From an uncultured Porphyromonadaceae bacterium (lineage in GTDB: Bacteria > Bacteroidota > Bacteroidia > Bacteroidales > Muribaculaceae): a stretch of 64,000 nt of DNA. The notes under the pieces are model-generated. The model made no database searches. It saw only the letters and a program-made list of their open reading frames with translations, and had not been told where the DNA came from. The stretch is from NCBI GenBank assembly GCA_900541835.1, contig UQLL01000003.1:62001-126000 (forward strand), written 5' to 3'. Position 1 is the stretch's first letter. Each line of letters begins with the position of its first letter. This document shows positions 33,242 through 41,649 of this stretch, piece after piece. The translations under genes were made by a program, and so were the position numbers.

Positions 33242-34267
33242 TTACTTGATGGTGCCGGTGAGCATGAGGTCGCCGGTGGTGGTGAGGAACATGGTGAAGT
33301 GGCCGCCGGCCGCTACTTTTCTGATGTTGTTGCGGAGTTTCTTAGGATATTGCTGTCTGACTGTAGTGCCGTCGCCAAGTTGGCCTTTGTCGTTATTGCC
33401 CCAGCCATAGAGAGTGCCGTTGTTGAGTATGGCAAACGAAGTGAAGTCGAAGGCATATACGTCTTTCACATTAGTGAGAATCTGCGACGGATAAGTCATG
33501 GTTTCCACATTCTGGTTCATGCCTAACTGTCCGAAGCGGTTGAGGCCGCAGCCGCGCAAAATGCCATCCTTTCCTAAAATCAGGGTATGCTCCCAGCCGG
33601 TGCTGATTTTCTTCACGCCGTTATCCTGAACCTTTGTCATGTATTCCGGATAATCGGTCGAACCGTCTCCGAGCTGGCCGTAGCGGTTGTCGCCGCAGCC
33701 CCATCGCGAGCCATCGTTGCCCAAAACCTGAGTGAAACGGCCTCCGCACGCCACGTCGGCAACGCCGGACATCACCCTGACGGGCGTGGAGCGGTTCTCG
33801 TCGGTACCGTCGCCGAGCTGCAGCCAGGCGTTATCTCCGGCCATCCACAGCGTGCCGTCGGTCTTTATGATTGCCACATGGTTGTTTCCGGCCACCACTT
33901 TGCGCACATCGCGCATAACACAAACCGGACGCAGACGTTTTGTTTCGGTGCCGTCGCCGAGCTGTCCGCTCTGATTCTCTCCCCAGGCCCAGAGAGTGCC
34001 GTCGTTGCGCAGCGCATAGCTCATCCGCTCGCCCGCCGAGATTTGGCGGACGTTGTCAAGGACTTTGACCGGTTTGTCGCGGCTGATGGTGGTGCCGTCG
34101 CCAAGCTGACCTTCGCTGTTGAGCCCGAAGGCCCACAGAGTGCCGTCGGTCTTGAGCACTAAGGCATGCTGCAAGCCGGCTGCGATGTCCTGATATTTGC
34201 CCTGTGCCGTGGCCGCGAGCGGGAGCAGCGCCAGCAGGCAAACAAGGAGATGTCTTGAAGTCTTCAT
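33242..34267 (-). CDS. Secreted RCC1-repeat propeller protein, second locus, member A
   Basis: 341 residues from MKTSRHLLVCLLALLPLAAT; 13 upstream codons (MRRRPGSFYICIK) fall in the terminator hairpin region and are rejected. Signal peptide, then GKYQDIAAGLQHALVLKTDG and seven repeats. It is first in an operon with member B and the lipoprotein. First repeat loop NSEGQLGDGTTISRDKPV nearly matches that of B (NENGQLGDGTTVSRDKPV), and also the end is shared. AT-richer in the middle (33300-33620) than B. Confidence 0.9.
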   Translation of the reverse strand: MKTSRHLLVCLLALLPLAATAQGKYQDIAAGLQHALVLKTDGTLWAFGLNSEGQLGDGTTISRDKPVKVLDNVRQISAGERMSYALRNDGTLWAWGENQSGQLGDGTETKRLRPVCVMRDVRKVVAGNNHVAIIKTDGTLWMAGDNAWLQLGDGTDENRSTPVRVMSGVADVACGGRFTQVLGNDGSRWGCGDNRYGQLGDGSTDYPEYMTKVQDNGVKKISTGWEHTLILGKDGILRGCGLNRFGQLGMNQNVETMTYPSQILTNVKDVYAFDFTSFAILNNGTLYGWGNNDKGQLGDGTTVRQQYPKKLRNNIRKVAAGGHFTMFLTTTGDLMLTGTIK

Positions 34268-34285
34268 TTTGATACAGATATAAAA

Positions 34286-34323
34286 GGAGCCGGGCCGTCG
34301 GCGCATTGCCGAAGCCCGGCTCC
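34286..34323 (-). terminator. Terminator hairpin after the C69 peptidase gene
   Basis: GGAGCCGGGC (34286-34295) pairs perfectly with GCCCGGCTCC (34314-34323), with an inner CGGC/GCCG (34299-34302, 34308-34311). On the minus strand TTTT follows. It separates the C69 gene from the RCC1 operon, which therefore probably has its own promoter. Confidence 0.8.
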
Positions 34324-34348
34324 CGGGTTATCTCATTAATTTATTTCT

Positions 34349-36010
34349 TTATTCTTCGGGTACCAGGAAGTGGTTGCCGGTCTGGCGGACGATGTTCTCG
34401 TAGTATGCCTTGTTGTAGCCGGGGAAGTCGGGGCTGACGGGCATGCCGGTCTCGGAGCGCTTGAAGGTGCCGTCGGGGTTGAGTTTCTTTCGGTTGCCGT
34501 CGAGGTAGCGCACGAGCAGGTACTTGGCCAGGTCGGAGTAGGAGTCGGTGGCCTTCTTGGCCACGGCGGCGCCGTCGGCGTTGACGGCCTTCTGCAGGCC
34601 TGCCATGTCGCCGGCCTCGTAGAGGGCGGTGAGCTCGGCGTCCTTGGCGGGGCGTTCGGCGATGAAGCCATCCTCCAGGCCTTCCTGCACCTTGCGGATT
34701 TCGGGAATCATGAGGTCGTAGCGGTTATAGGCCTGGTTGGCGACCCAGTTGGTCATCCAGAAGTTGGAGGTGGGGGAGAAAGTGAGCAGGTCGCCGTTCT
34801 TCTCGCTCACCTGCTCGGGAATCTCGGTCATGGAGCAATAGAAGGGCATGTAGACGGAGGTGTTGGTGTCGTCGGTGCCGAACCAGAGGATGCCGCCCAC
34901 GGGGTCGGGCTTGTCGGCGCGGCTCTGGCTTACGAAGTGCCAGCCGGTCTGCTGGGTGGCGATGGCACGCTCCATGCAGTAGGTCTTGCCGTCGACTTTG
35001 TATTCCATCGGTCGCCAGCGGTAGGGGACGCTGTCGGGCCCCATGCCTGGATCGGAGACCATGTTGAAGGGAGTGTCCTCGAAATGGTCGCGCATGCGGG
35101 CCTGCATGTCCTGCAGGGATACTTTGCGGTCGGGGATTACGTAGAGTGGCATGGGCTCGTTGCTCTCGCCGGAGCACCAGGCGTAGTACTTCTCCGTGTC
35201 GGGGTTGAAGCGGCGGAAGAAGCTCCACACGCGGGCGTCGCAGCCGCGGCGGGTGCTGACGGTGTGGTGCTCGAAGGCGTCGGCGAAGCTGAAGTCGGCG
35301 TCCTTGCCCTTGAAGTAGCCGCGACGCTTGGCGAACGGGATGAGGTCCTTGGAATATTTCACGTTGTTCTTATCCTTGAGGTTGACCTGGCGTATGCGGG
35401 GCTCGTTGGCGTGGCCGGAGATGGCCTCGTCGGGGATGCGGACGGCGATCCAGACGGCGCCCTTCTCGGCGCCCTTGCCGATCATCTCCATGACCCAGAC
35501 CTCGTTGGGGTCGGCGATGGAGAAGCTCTCGCCGGAGGAGGCGTAGCCGTACTTGTCCACCAGGTCGGCCATGACGTCGATGGCCTCGCGGGCGGTCCTG
35601 GCGCGCTGCAGGGTGATGTAGATGAGCGAGCCGTAGTCGATGATGCTCCGGCCGGTGGTGTCGACGAGCTCGGGCAGGCCGCCCCAGGTGGACTCGGCGA
35701 TGACGAGCTGGTGCTCGTTCATGTTGCCCACCACATTATAAGTATGTGCCACTTCGGGGATCTCGCCCATGTACTTGCCGGTATCCCAGTTGATGACCTT
35801 GCGCATGGTGCCGGGCTTGTGGTCGGCGGCGGGCTGGTGGTAGAGAGCGCCGTAGAGGGTGTGCGAGTCGGCGGCGTAGGTGACCATGGTGGAGCCGTCC
35901 TTGGTGGCCTTCTTGCCGGCTATGAGGTTGGTGCAGGCGTCGGCCCCGGCGGGGGCGAGCATGGCGCACAGCCCCAGGGCCGCGGCCAGTGTGAGATTCT
36001 TCGTTATCAT
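34349..36010 (-). CDS. C69 family (dipeptidase/PepD-like) exported peptidase
   Basis: 553 residues, an Ntn-hydrolase. The signal peptide (1-25) ends in GADA just before Cys26 of CTNLIAG, the expected N-terminal nucleophile exposed by cleavage. GSTMVTYAADSHTLYG and YEST-like ESTWGG, and WVMEMIGKGAEKGAVWIAVR are typical of C69/U34 dipeptidases. It likely cleaves dipeptides in the periplasm. It has a complete promoter at 36042-36073 that shares a palindrome with the divergent GLUG protein gene, and a strong terminator downstream. Confidence 0.94.
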   Translation of the reverse strand: MITKNLTLAAALGLCAMLAPAGADACTNLIAGKKATKDGSTMVTYAADSHTLYGALYHQPAADHKPGTMRKVINWDTGKYMGEIPEVAHTYNVVGNMNEHQLVIAESTWGGLPELVDTTGRSIIDYGSLIYITLQRARTAREAIDVMADLVDKYGYASSGESFSIADPNEVWVMEMIGKGAEKGAVWIAVRIPDEAISGHANEPRIRQVNLKDKNNVKYSKDLIPFAKRRGYFKGKDADFSFADAFEHHTVSTRRGCDARVWSFFRRFNPDTEKYYAWCSGESNEPMPLYVIPDRKVSLQDMQARMRDHFEDTPFNMVSDPGMGPDSVPYRWRPMEYKVDGKTYCMERAIATQQTGWHFVSQSRADKPDPVGGILWFGTDDTNTSVYMPFYCSMTEIPEQVSEKNGDLLTFSPTSNFWMTNWVANQAYNRYDLMIPEIRKVQEGLEDGFIAERPAKDAELTALYEAGDMAGLQKAVNADGAAVAKKATDSYSDLAKYLLVRYLDGNRKKLNPDGTFKRSETGMPVSPDFPGYNKAYYENIVRQTGNHFLVPEE

Positions 36011-36041
36011 CGTGTCAGGTTGATTTTCATTATTTCAGGCA

Positions 36042-36073
36042 CAAAGGTAGTGCATTTCGGGCGGATGTGCAAA
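36042..36073 (-). promoter_or_regulatory. Promoter of the C69 peptidase gene
   Basis: On the minus strand TTTG (36070-36073), 20-base spacer, TACCTTTG (36042-36049): full -33/-7 match, 31 bases before the ATG. Confidence 0.85.
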
Positions 36074-36087
36074 CGGCGTTTGCACAT
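36065..36087. promoter_or_regulatory. Palindromic operator-like site covering both divergent -33 boxes
   Basis: ATGTGCAAAC (36065-36074), GGC, GTTTGCACAT (36078-36087): 10-bp perfect arms, 3-base spacer. The left arm contains the -33 box of C69 (CAAA, minus strand TTTG) and the right arm the -33 box of the plus-strand promoter, so one dimeric regulator could control both genes. Which protein binds is not known. Confidence 0.6.
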
Positions 36088-36110
36088 GTCGGAAACTTTG
36101 TCTACATTTG
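36079..36110 (+). promoter_or_regulatory. Promoter of the GLUG surface protein gene
   Basis: TTTG (36079-36082), 20-base spacer, TACATTTG (36103-36110): full match. Expected transcription start about 36117, 38 bases before the ATG at 36155. Confidence 0.85.
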
Positions 36111-36154
36111 CGGCGGTTCACTGACCACAATCACCTTACCTAACCTATCAAAGT

Positions 36155-39100
36155 ATGAAAAAAATCTTTACCACATTGCTGGCAGCGACGCTGACCGTCT
36201 TCGCTGGAGCGGCGCAGACCGTGCAGTGGGGCGACGCGGCAGCCGAAAAGGCTGCCGGCAAGGGCCTCCGCCAGGCCACAGCCCCGCAGGTCTCGCAACG
36301 CGCTTCCGGCGCCCGGCAGGCTGACATCTTGCGTGGCACGTCCGTCTCCGAATCCCCCCTGCGCAGCGGCACCGCATCTCTGCCTAAACGCCTTTCGGGC
36401 CCGCAGAAGGCCGTCACCGCGGCCGACATGCCCGTCAATGCCCTGCAGCTAACCTACAGCTCGACCCGCTTCGAGCTCGCGACACGCGCCGACGTACGCC
36501 TCGTCGGCGACAGCATCTTCCTCGACAACTTCTTCGGCTGGGGCACCACCATCCGCGCCAAGGTGGACCTCGCCACGGGCGACTTCACCATCCTGCGCCA
36601 GAAAGTCTACCAGCATTCCGAGTACGGACAGGTCGACCTCATGGCCTGCGACGTGGAGCAGAACGTCTTCGACCCCAACGGCACCATTCCGGGCCACATC
36701 TCCGCCGGAAAAGTGGAAATCGGCTCATGGGTGGCCATCATCATCGACGGTGAGTACAAGAACCACGCCATCGGCTACGGCCTCCACAAGAATTCGGACT
36801 TCGTGAGCTCCAACGCCACCCTCACAAGCCAGGTGGCCCAGATCGACACTTCCGGCACTGTCACCGGCACCACCCCGGAGACCACATATCTGTATGTGGA
36901 GCAGCCCGGTTCCAACCAGCTGCGCATCTTCAACCTCTCCGACACGGGCGGCAAGCTCGAGTGCTACCTGCACTCCGACTCCACCTTCTCCATCGCTCCG
37001 CAGCAGCTGATGAACAACAGCTACGGCGCCTTCTTCTGCTACCCTGCCGACTGGCAGCAGGGCGTGTACTGGACCGGCCGCGACATCAAGGGCAGCGTTA
37101 CCGACAAGACCCTGAACTTCGGCAACTGGGCCATCTACACCAACACCGGCAAGTACTACTACCGCCGCTACGTCAGCAGCGAGCTGACACTGTCCGCCGC
37201 GCCTTCGTTCCCGCCAGCTTCCACCGGCTGGGCCGGCACCGGCACCGCCGACGACCCCTACCAGATCGCCACCGTCGGCGACTTGCTGCTGCTATCCGAC
37301 CAGGTCAACGGCGCCGACATCCCCGCAGGCGCCAAACGCGTCAACGTCTTCGAGGGCAAGTACTTCAAGCAGACCAAGGCCATCAACCTCAAGGGCTACA
37401 TGTTCCCGCCTATCGGCGGCAGCGACGACATGAAGCGCTTCGCCGGCACCTATGACGGCGACAACAAGACCATATCCTACCTCACCGTCTCCACCGGCAG
37501 CAAGGGCTACGCTGCTCTCTTTGGCGCCGTCGACACCGTGGGCACCATCAAGAACGTCGTGCTGAGCAGCCCCGACGTCTCCTGTGACAACTACTACTAC
37601 GCCGGCACCGTGGCCGCTTACTCCATGGGCCGCACCGAGAACTGCCGCGTCACCAACGGCAAGGTGCGCGGCTACCTCATCGCCGGCGGCGTCTGCGGCT
37701 CCTCCGGCCCCGCCACCGGTCTGAGCTTCACCGGCACCGTCGAGGCCGCCTCCAACGTTGGCGGCGTCATCGGCAACATGCGCTTCCCCATCACCAAGTC
37801 CAACGCCACCCAGACCACCGTCATCGGCTACGGCGGCAACGAGAACTATTCCGTAGGCGGCGTGGTCGGCTACATGACCTCCAGCTCACTGGGCGTCAGC
37901 TACGGCGGCTACATCGAGGACTGCTATTTCTCTGGCACCGTCACCATGCAGCGCTACGCCATGTTCGCCGGTGGCATCGCCGGATGCTCCACCGAGGCCG
38001 ACATCCGTCGCTGCTTCTCCATAGGCGAGATCAACACCACCTCCTCCGTCAGCTCTACCGCCGCCGGCGGCATCGTCGGCGCCATCCAGGGTATCAAGCT
38101 CGAAGACTGCTTCTTCGCCGGCAACATGGAAGTGCCGGGCCAATGGACCGGACCCCTCGCAGGCTACGCCATCAACGTCAAGATGCCCGGCCACCCCGAG
38201 AACTCCGAGATCAAGAACTGCTACATCGCCTGCCACTCGCGCTCCACGTCCAACTATTCCTACACGCCCTACCTGGGCTGGTTCGACACGCGCACTTACG
38301 GCTCGGCGCCCGTAATCACCAACTGCCGCGTCGACGCCTCTCTGCACCCGCGCTTCAACGGCGTGGCCGGCTTCACTTCCCTGGCCGACATGACCTCCGC
38401 CACTCCCTGGGATGGCTTCAGCACCGACGTCTGGGAGTTCAAGGAGGGCGTCTACCCCTCGCTCAAGACCATCGCCGCCAACTCAGCCGCCAACGTAGCC
38501 AAGGCCCCGATGCTCTTCACAGGCGACGATAACGTCGAGAACGTCTCCCGCAACTTCACCCTGCCCACGGCCAACAGCGTGGCCTGGCAGGTCCTCAAGG
38601 GCGGCAAGCTCGGCACCGAGGGCCATGGCATCATCATCTCCGGCACCACCGCCCAGCTCAACGGCTCCATCGCAACCGACACCATCTACGCCTCCAACGG
38701 CAAGACTGGCAAGCTCATCAAGTGGCTCGTCGTCAAGTGCGCCCCCGAAGGAATGTTCGACGGCTCCGGCACGGCCGAAAGCCCATATCTCATCAAGAAC
38801 AAGGCCGACTTGATGCGCCTGAGCGTGGCCACCACCACCAACCAGCTCACCTTCGACGGCTCACACTTCCTCGTCACCGCCGACATCGACGTGCAGAAGG
38901 ACCCCGAGTTCCTCGGCATCAGCAACTGCGCTTCCGCCACCTATAAGTTCGGTGGCGTGCTCGACGGCGGCAACCACACCATCCATGGCGTGCGCCTGAG
39001 CTATCCCGAGTTCGACGACAACGGTCTCATTATCGGTGGCAAGACCTCCACGCGCGGCTTCGTAGGCCGCCTCAAGGCCGGCGGCGTCGTCAAGAACCTG

Positions 39101-40495
39101 CGCATGGGCGCCGACTGCGAGTTCGACTTCTACTCCTCGTCGGGCGCCATCGTGGGCGAGAACACCGGCGGCGAGATCATCAACTGCCGCAACTACGCCA
39201 TCGTCCGCGCACACGCCGGCACCTCCGGCGCCATCTGCGGCTACAACCGCGCCCCGGGCCGAATCGCCGACTGCTACAACGGCGGCACCGTGCTCGGCGG
39301 ATACCACTACGTCGGCGGCATCGCCTCCTACAACTACGGCGTCATCGAGAACTGCCAGAACGACGGACGCGTGGCCTGCGAGCACATCAACGGCCAGTAC
39401 AACACCTCCAAGCTCGACGGCGTAGGCGGCATCGTCCTGGCCAACTTCGGCCAGATCTACAACTGCCTCAACACCGGCTCCACCCACGCCATGAACTACT
39501 CGGGCGGCATCGAGGGCTGGCACAACACCGCCGACAAGCAGACCTCCATGTCCGGCTGCCTCAACCTCGGCACCGTCACCTGCGACAACCCGGCATTATC
39601 CGGTCAGATCACCGGCCACCAGTACAAGGTGCCCGTAATCGAGGGCGTCTACTGGGATGCCCAGATTTCGGCAGAGGTAGGCGCCGGCGACAATGGCCCC
39701 ATTCCCAACGCCTCCGGCGTCAGGACCTCCTTCCTCACCTCCGGCAGCCCGGTCGCCGGCCTCGACACCGCCTGCTGGAGCTTCGCCCCGGGCCGCTATC
39801 CCATGCTCAAGGCATTCGCCGACGAACCCCTGGCCATGGCCGCCGCCACAGCCGTGGCCGACTTCGGCCAGAGTGACAGCCACATCGCCGTCAAGCACGA
39901 CGCCACCCTCTCACAGGCACAGAACCTAACCTGGATCCTTGCCAAGGGCGACGGTGCCTTCCGCGTCAACGGCAACGTCCTGGAGATGTACGCCGGCACC
40001 GAGCACGTCGACACCCTGGTGGCCGCCATGGGCTCATTCGTGCGCCGCATCCCGCTCCTTTCCACTCCCGATACCCTGGCCGCTCCCGAGCTCGCCGACA
40101 CTCTGATGATGAACAAGGTCGACTACAAGCTCGCCTTCAGCCACGCCGTGCCCGGAGTCACCTACGTCTTCACCATCGATGGCACCGCTCCCGTGCCCGG
40201 CGCCGCCAACACCTACACCACCGACGGCAACACCACCGTGCACGTCTCACATGGCGACATCATCCTGCGCGCCATAGCCACGCACCGCAACTACTACCAG
40301 TCGCCCGAGATCCGACGCACCTTAGAGTGGGGCGCCGTGGATGGCATCGACGGCGGATCCGAGGCCATCGGCACCATCTACGTCAACGCCTCCGGCCTGC
40401 AGTCAGCCACTCCGTGGCCCGGCGCAGTCAACCTCGTCGTGACCACCTACGCCGACGGCACCCGTACCGTCCGCAAGCAGACTTTCAACAAGTAA
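36155..40495 (+). CDS. Large GLUG-motif surface protein
   Basis: 1446 residues with signal peptide (MKKIFTTLLAATLTVFAGAAQ). An N-terminal beta-rich region (about 90-350) is followed by a first adhesin-like module beginning GTGTADDPYQIATVGDLLLL (about 359), then many GLUG-type repeats with AGGV, VGGVVGYM and AGGIVGAIQG motifs through about 700. A second start GTAESPYLIKNKADLMRLS is near 872, with another GLUG tract (VGGIASYNYGVIENCQN, SGGIEGWHN) to about 1170. A chitobiase/Fn3-like domain (YKLAFSHAVPGVTYVFTIDG) is around 1320-1390; the C-terminus (IYVNASGLQSATPW...VRKQTFNK) resembles short secretion domains of Bacteroidota. The repeats probably form a beta-helix and suggest adhesion. Promoter shared with C69 by a palindrome. 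Confidence 0.85.
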   Translation: MKKIFTTLLAATLTVFAGAAQTVQWGDAAAEKAAGKGLRQATAPQVSQRASGARQADILRGTSVSESPLRSGTASLPKRLSGPQKAVTAADMPVNALQLTYSSTRFELATRADVRLVGDSIFLDNFFGWGTTIRAKVDLATGDFTILRQKVYQHSEYGQVDLMACDVEQNVFDPNGTIPGHISAGKVEIGSWVAIIIDGEYKNHAIGYGLHKNSDFVSSNATLTSQVAQIDTSGTVTGTTPETTYLYVEQPGSNQLRIFNLSDTGGKLECYLHSDSTFSIAPQQLMNNSYGAFFCYPADWQQGVYWTGRDIKGSVTDKTLNFGNWAIYTNTGKYYYRRYVSSELTLSAAPSFPPASTGWAGTGTADDPYQIATVGDLLLLSDQVNGADIPAGAKRVNVFEGKYFKQTKAINLKGYMFPPIGGSDDMKRFAGTYDGDNKTISYLTVSTGSKGYAALFGAVDTVGTIKNVVLSSPDVSCDNYYYAGTVAAYSMGRTENCRVTNGKVRGYLIAGGVCGSSGPATGLSFTGTVEAASNVGGVIGNMRFPITKSNATQTTVIGYGGNENYSVGGVVGYMTSSSLGVSYGGYIEDCYFSGTVTMQRYAMFAGGIAGCSTEADIRRCFSIGEINTTSSVSSTAAGGIVGAIQGIKLEDCFFAGNMEVPGQWTGPLAGYAINVKMPGHPENSEIKNCYIACHSRSTSNYSYTPYLGWFDTRTYGSAPVITNCRVDASLHPRFNGVAGFTSLADMTSATPWDGFSTDVWEFKEGVYPSLKTIAANSAANVAKAPMLFTGDDNVENVSRNFTLPTANSVAWQVLKGGKLGTEGHGIIISGTTAQLNGSIATDTIYASNGKTGKLIKWLVVKCAPEGMFDGSGTAESPYLIKNKADLMRLSVATTTNQLTFDGSHFLVTADIDVQKDPEFLGISNCASATYKFGGVLDGGNHTIHGVRLSYPEFDDNGLIIGGKTSTRGFVGRLKAGGVVKNLRMGADCEFDFYSSSGAIVGENTGGEIINCRNYAIVRAHAGTSGAICGYNRAPGRIADCYNGGTVLGGYHYVGGIASYNYGVIENCQNDGRVACEHINGQYNTSKLDGVGGIVLANFGQIYNCLNTGSTHAMNYSGGIEGWHNTADKQTSMSGCLNLGTVTCDNPALSGQITGHQYKVPVIEGVYWDAQISAEVGAGDNGPIPNASGVRTSFLTSGSPVAGLDTACWSFAPGRYPMLKAFADEPLAMAAATAVADFGQSDSHIAVKHDATLSQAQNLTWILAKGDGAFRVNGNVLEMYAGTEHVDTLVAAMGSFVRRIPLLSTPDTLAAPELADTLMMNKVDYKLAFSHAVPGVTYVFTIDGTAPVPGAANTYTTDGNTTVHVSHGDIILRAIATHRNYYQSPEIRRTLEWGAVDGIDGGSEAIGTIYVNASGLQSATPWPGAVNLVVTTYADGTRTVRKQTFNK

Positions 40496-40506
40496 TCCCC
40501 AGGCTC

Positions 40507-40554
40507 CCAATAGAAAGGAGGTGCGCCGTTTCTGGCGCACCTCCTTTCTATTGG
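40507..40554. terminator. Strong 21-bp terminator hairpin
   Basis: Perfect 21-bp inverted repeat, arms 40507-40527 and 40534-40554, loop GTTTCT. It is placed between convergent transcripts of the GLUG gene and rubrerythrin and may end both. There is no long T run after it. Confidence 0.8.
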
Positions 40555-40620
40555 TGTCTATGAGGCTCTCAAAAAGCCGTCCCCTTTGCAATTGGCACCC
40601 GCTTCAGCGCGGCGCTTGCA

Positions 40621-41166
40621 TCAATAGTTTTCCTTATTAATCTCGAAGAAAGACTGCGGATGGTTGCAGACGGGGCATACCTTGGGTGCTTCCTTTCCGA
40701 AGTGGATGTGGCCGCAGTTGAGGCAGAGCCACATGCGGTCTCCGTCGCGCGAGAAGACGATGCCCTCCTTGATGTTCTCCAGCAGCTTGCGGTAGCGCTC
40801 CTCGTGGTGCTTCTCGATGGCGGCCACGCCGCGCATCTTGAAGGCGATCTCGGTGAAGCCCTCTTCCTCGGCCTCGCGGGCCATGCGGTCGTACATGTCT
40901 GTCCACTCGTAGTTCTCGCCGCTGGCGGCCTCTTCCAGGTTGGTGGCCGTGTCGGAGATGTCGCCGCCGTGCAGGTACTTGTACCACAGCTTGGCGTGCT
41001 CCTTCTCGTTGCCGGCCGTTTCCTCGAAGATCCGGGCGATCTGCTCGTAGCCGTCCTTGCGGGCCTTGGAGGCGAAGTAGGTGTATTTGTTGCGTGCCAT
41101 GGACTCGCCGGCGAAGGCTTCCAGCAGGTTCTTCTCCGTCTTGGTTCCTTTCAGTGATTTTGACAT
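40621..41166 (-). CDS. rbr: Rubrerythrin
   Basis: 181 residues: four-helix di-iron domain (AFAGESMARNKYTYFA with Glu21; ETAGNEKEHA with EKEH at 54-57; a second pair in KMRGVAAIEKHHEERY) and a C-terminal rubredoxin-like iron centre with Cys148, Cys151, Cys164 and Cys167. It reduces hydrogen peroxide in anaerobes using electrons from rubredoxin/NADH. Single gene. Its upstream region (41167-41472) has no feature I can name with confidence. Confidence 0.97.
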   Translation of the reverse strand: MSKSLKGTKTEKNLLEAFAGESMARNKYTYFASKARKDGYEQIARIFEETAGNEKEHAKLWYKYLHGGDISDTATNLEEAASGENYEWTDMYDRMAREAEEEGFTEIAFKMRGVAAIEKHHEERYRKLLENIKEGIVFSRDGDRMWLCLNCGHIHFGKEAPKVCPVCNHPQSFFEINKENY

Positions 41167-41472
41167 AGATATAGAATGATTTGTTTTGATGCTTTACACG
41201 TTAACGGCGCGTACGAGCTGACTCCGGCGCCGGGGCGTTCGCTCCATTTCTGTTTAACGACTCTCCGCCTGATTTGGTTCACCGCCATCGCTACATTCTG
41301 ATTTATCGTCAGTCCTCCCGGCCTGTAGCGGCGTCTCCTCTTTTGGCCCTATTGCTCCTTCATTCTGAGGTTTTATATGGCTTAATAGTTAATAAACATA
41401 TAAAAAGGTTAAATTATAGTTAAAACCATGTTTTATAACATAGTTTTAGAACCACTTTACGCGTTTATGTAT
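41167..41472. other. Intergenic region without a recognisable gene
   Basis: Nothing convincing is encoded between rubrerythrin and the promoter at 41473. The right half (about 41375-41470) is AT-rich with TTAATAGTTAATAAAC-like text, which may hold upstream promoter elements. Confidence 0.5.
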
Positions 41473-41480
41473 TAACTTTG
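41473..41480 (+). promoter_or_regulatory. -7 promoter box before the double-hairpin leader
   Basis: TAACTTTG fits TAnnTTTG. TSS would be near 41487, giving a leader of about 160 bases before the gene at 41650. The -33 element is unclear (TTTA at 41455-41458 is too close). Confidence 0.5.
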
Positions 41481-41521
41481 CAGTGAGTTTTTCATGGTAT
41501 TAGATTTTAAGGTTAATTGAG

Positions 41522-41552
41522 ATTGGTTGTCGTGATGACAATCAATTTTTTT
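41522..41552 (+). terminator. Terminator-like hairpin 1 in the leader
   Basis: ATTGGTTGTC (41522-41531) pairs with GACAATCAAT (41537-41546; one G-U pair), loop GTGAT, followed by T6 (41547-41552). It lies between the promoter box and the gene, so it may terminate early or end a small RNA of about 65 bases. Confidence 0.65.
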
Positions 41553-41559
41553 GTGCCGT

Positions 41560-41591
41560 GCCGAGTCCGCTTTTTCGGTCCGGCTTTTTTT
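41560..41591 (+). terminator. Terminator-like hairpin 2 in the leader
   Basis: GCCG (41560-41563) pairs with CGGC (41581-41584), and CCG (41567-41569) with CGG (41576-41578), with a small internal loop; seven T follow (41585-41591). It lies eight bases after the T-run of hairpin 1 and still before the coding sequence. Confidence 0.55.
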
Positions 41592-41649
41592 GTGGCGGGA
41601 GATGCGGAACAAATCGCCGCCGGGGTGTTACACTATAGTGAAAGCACCC

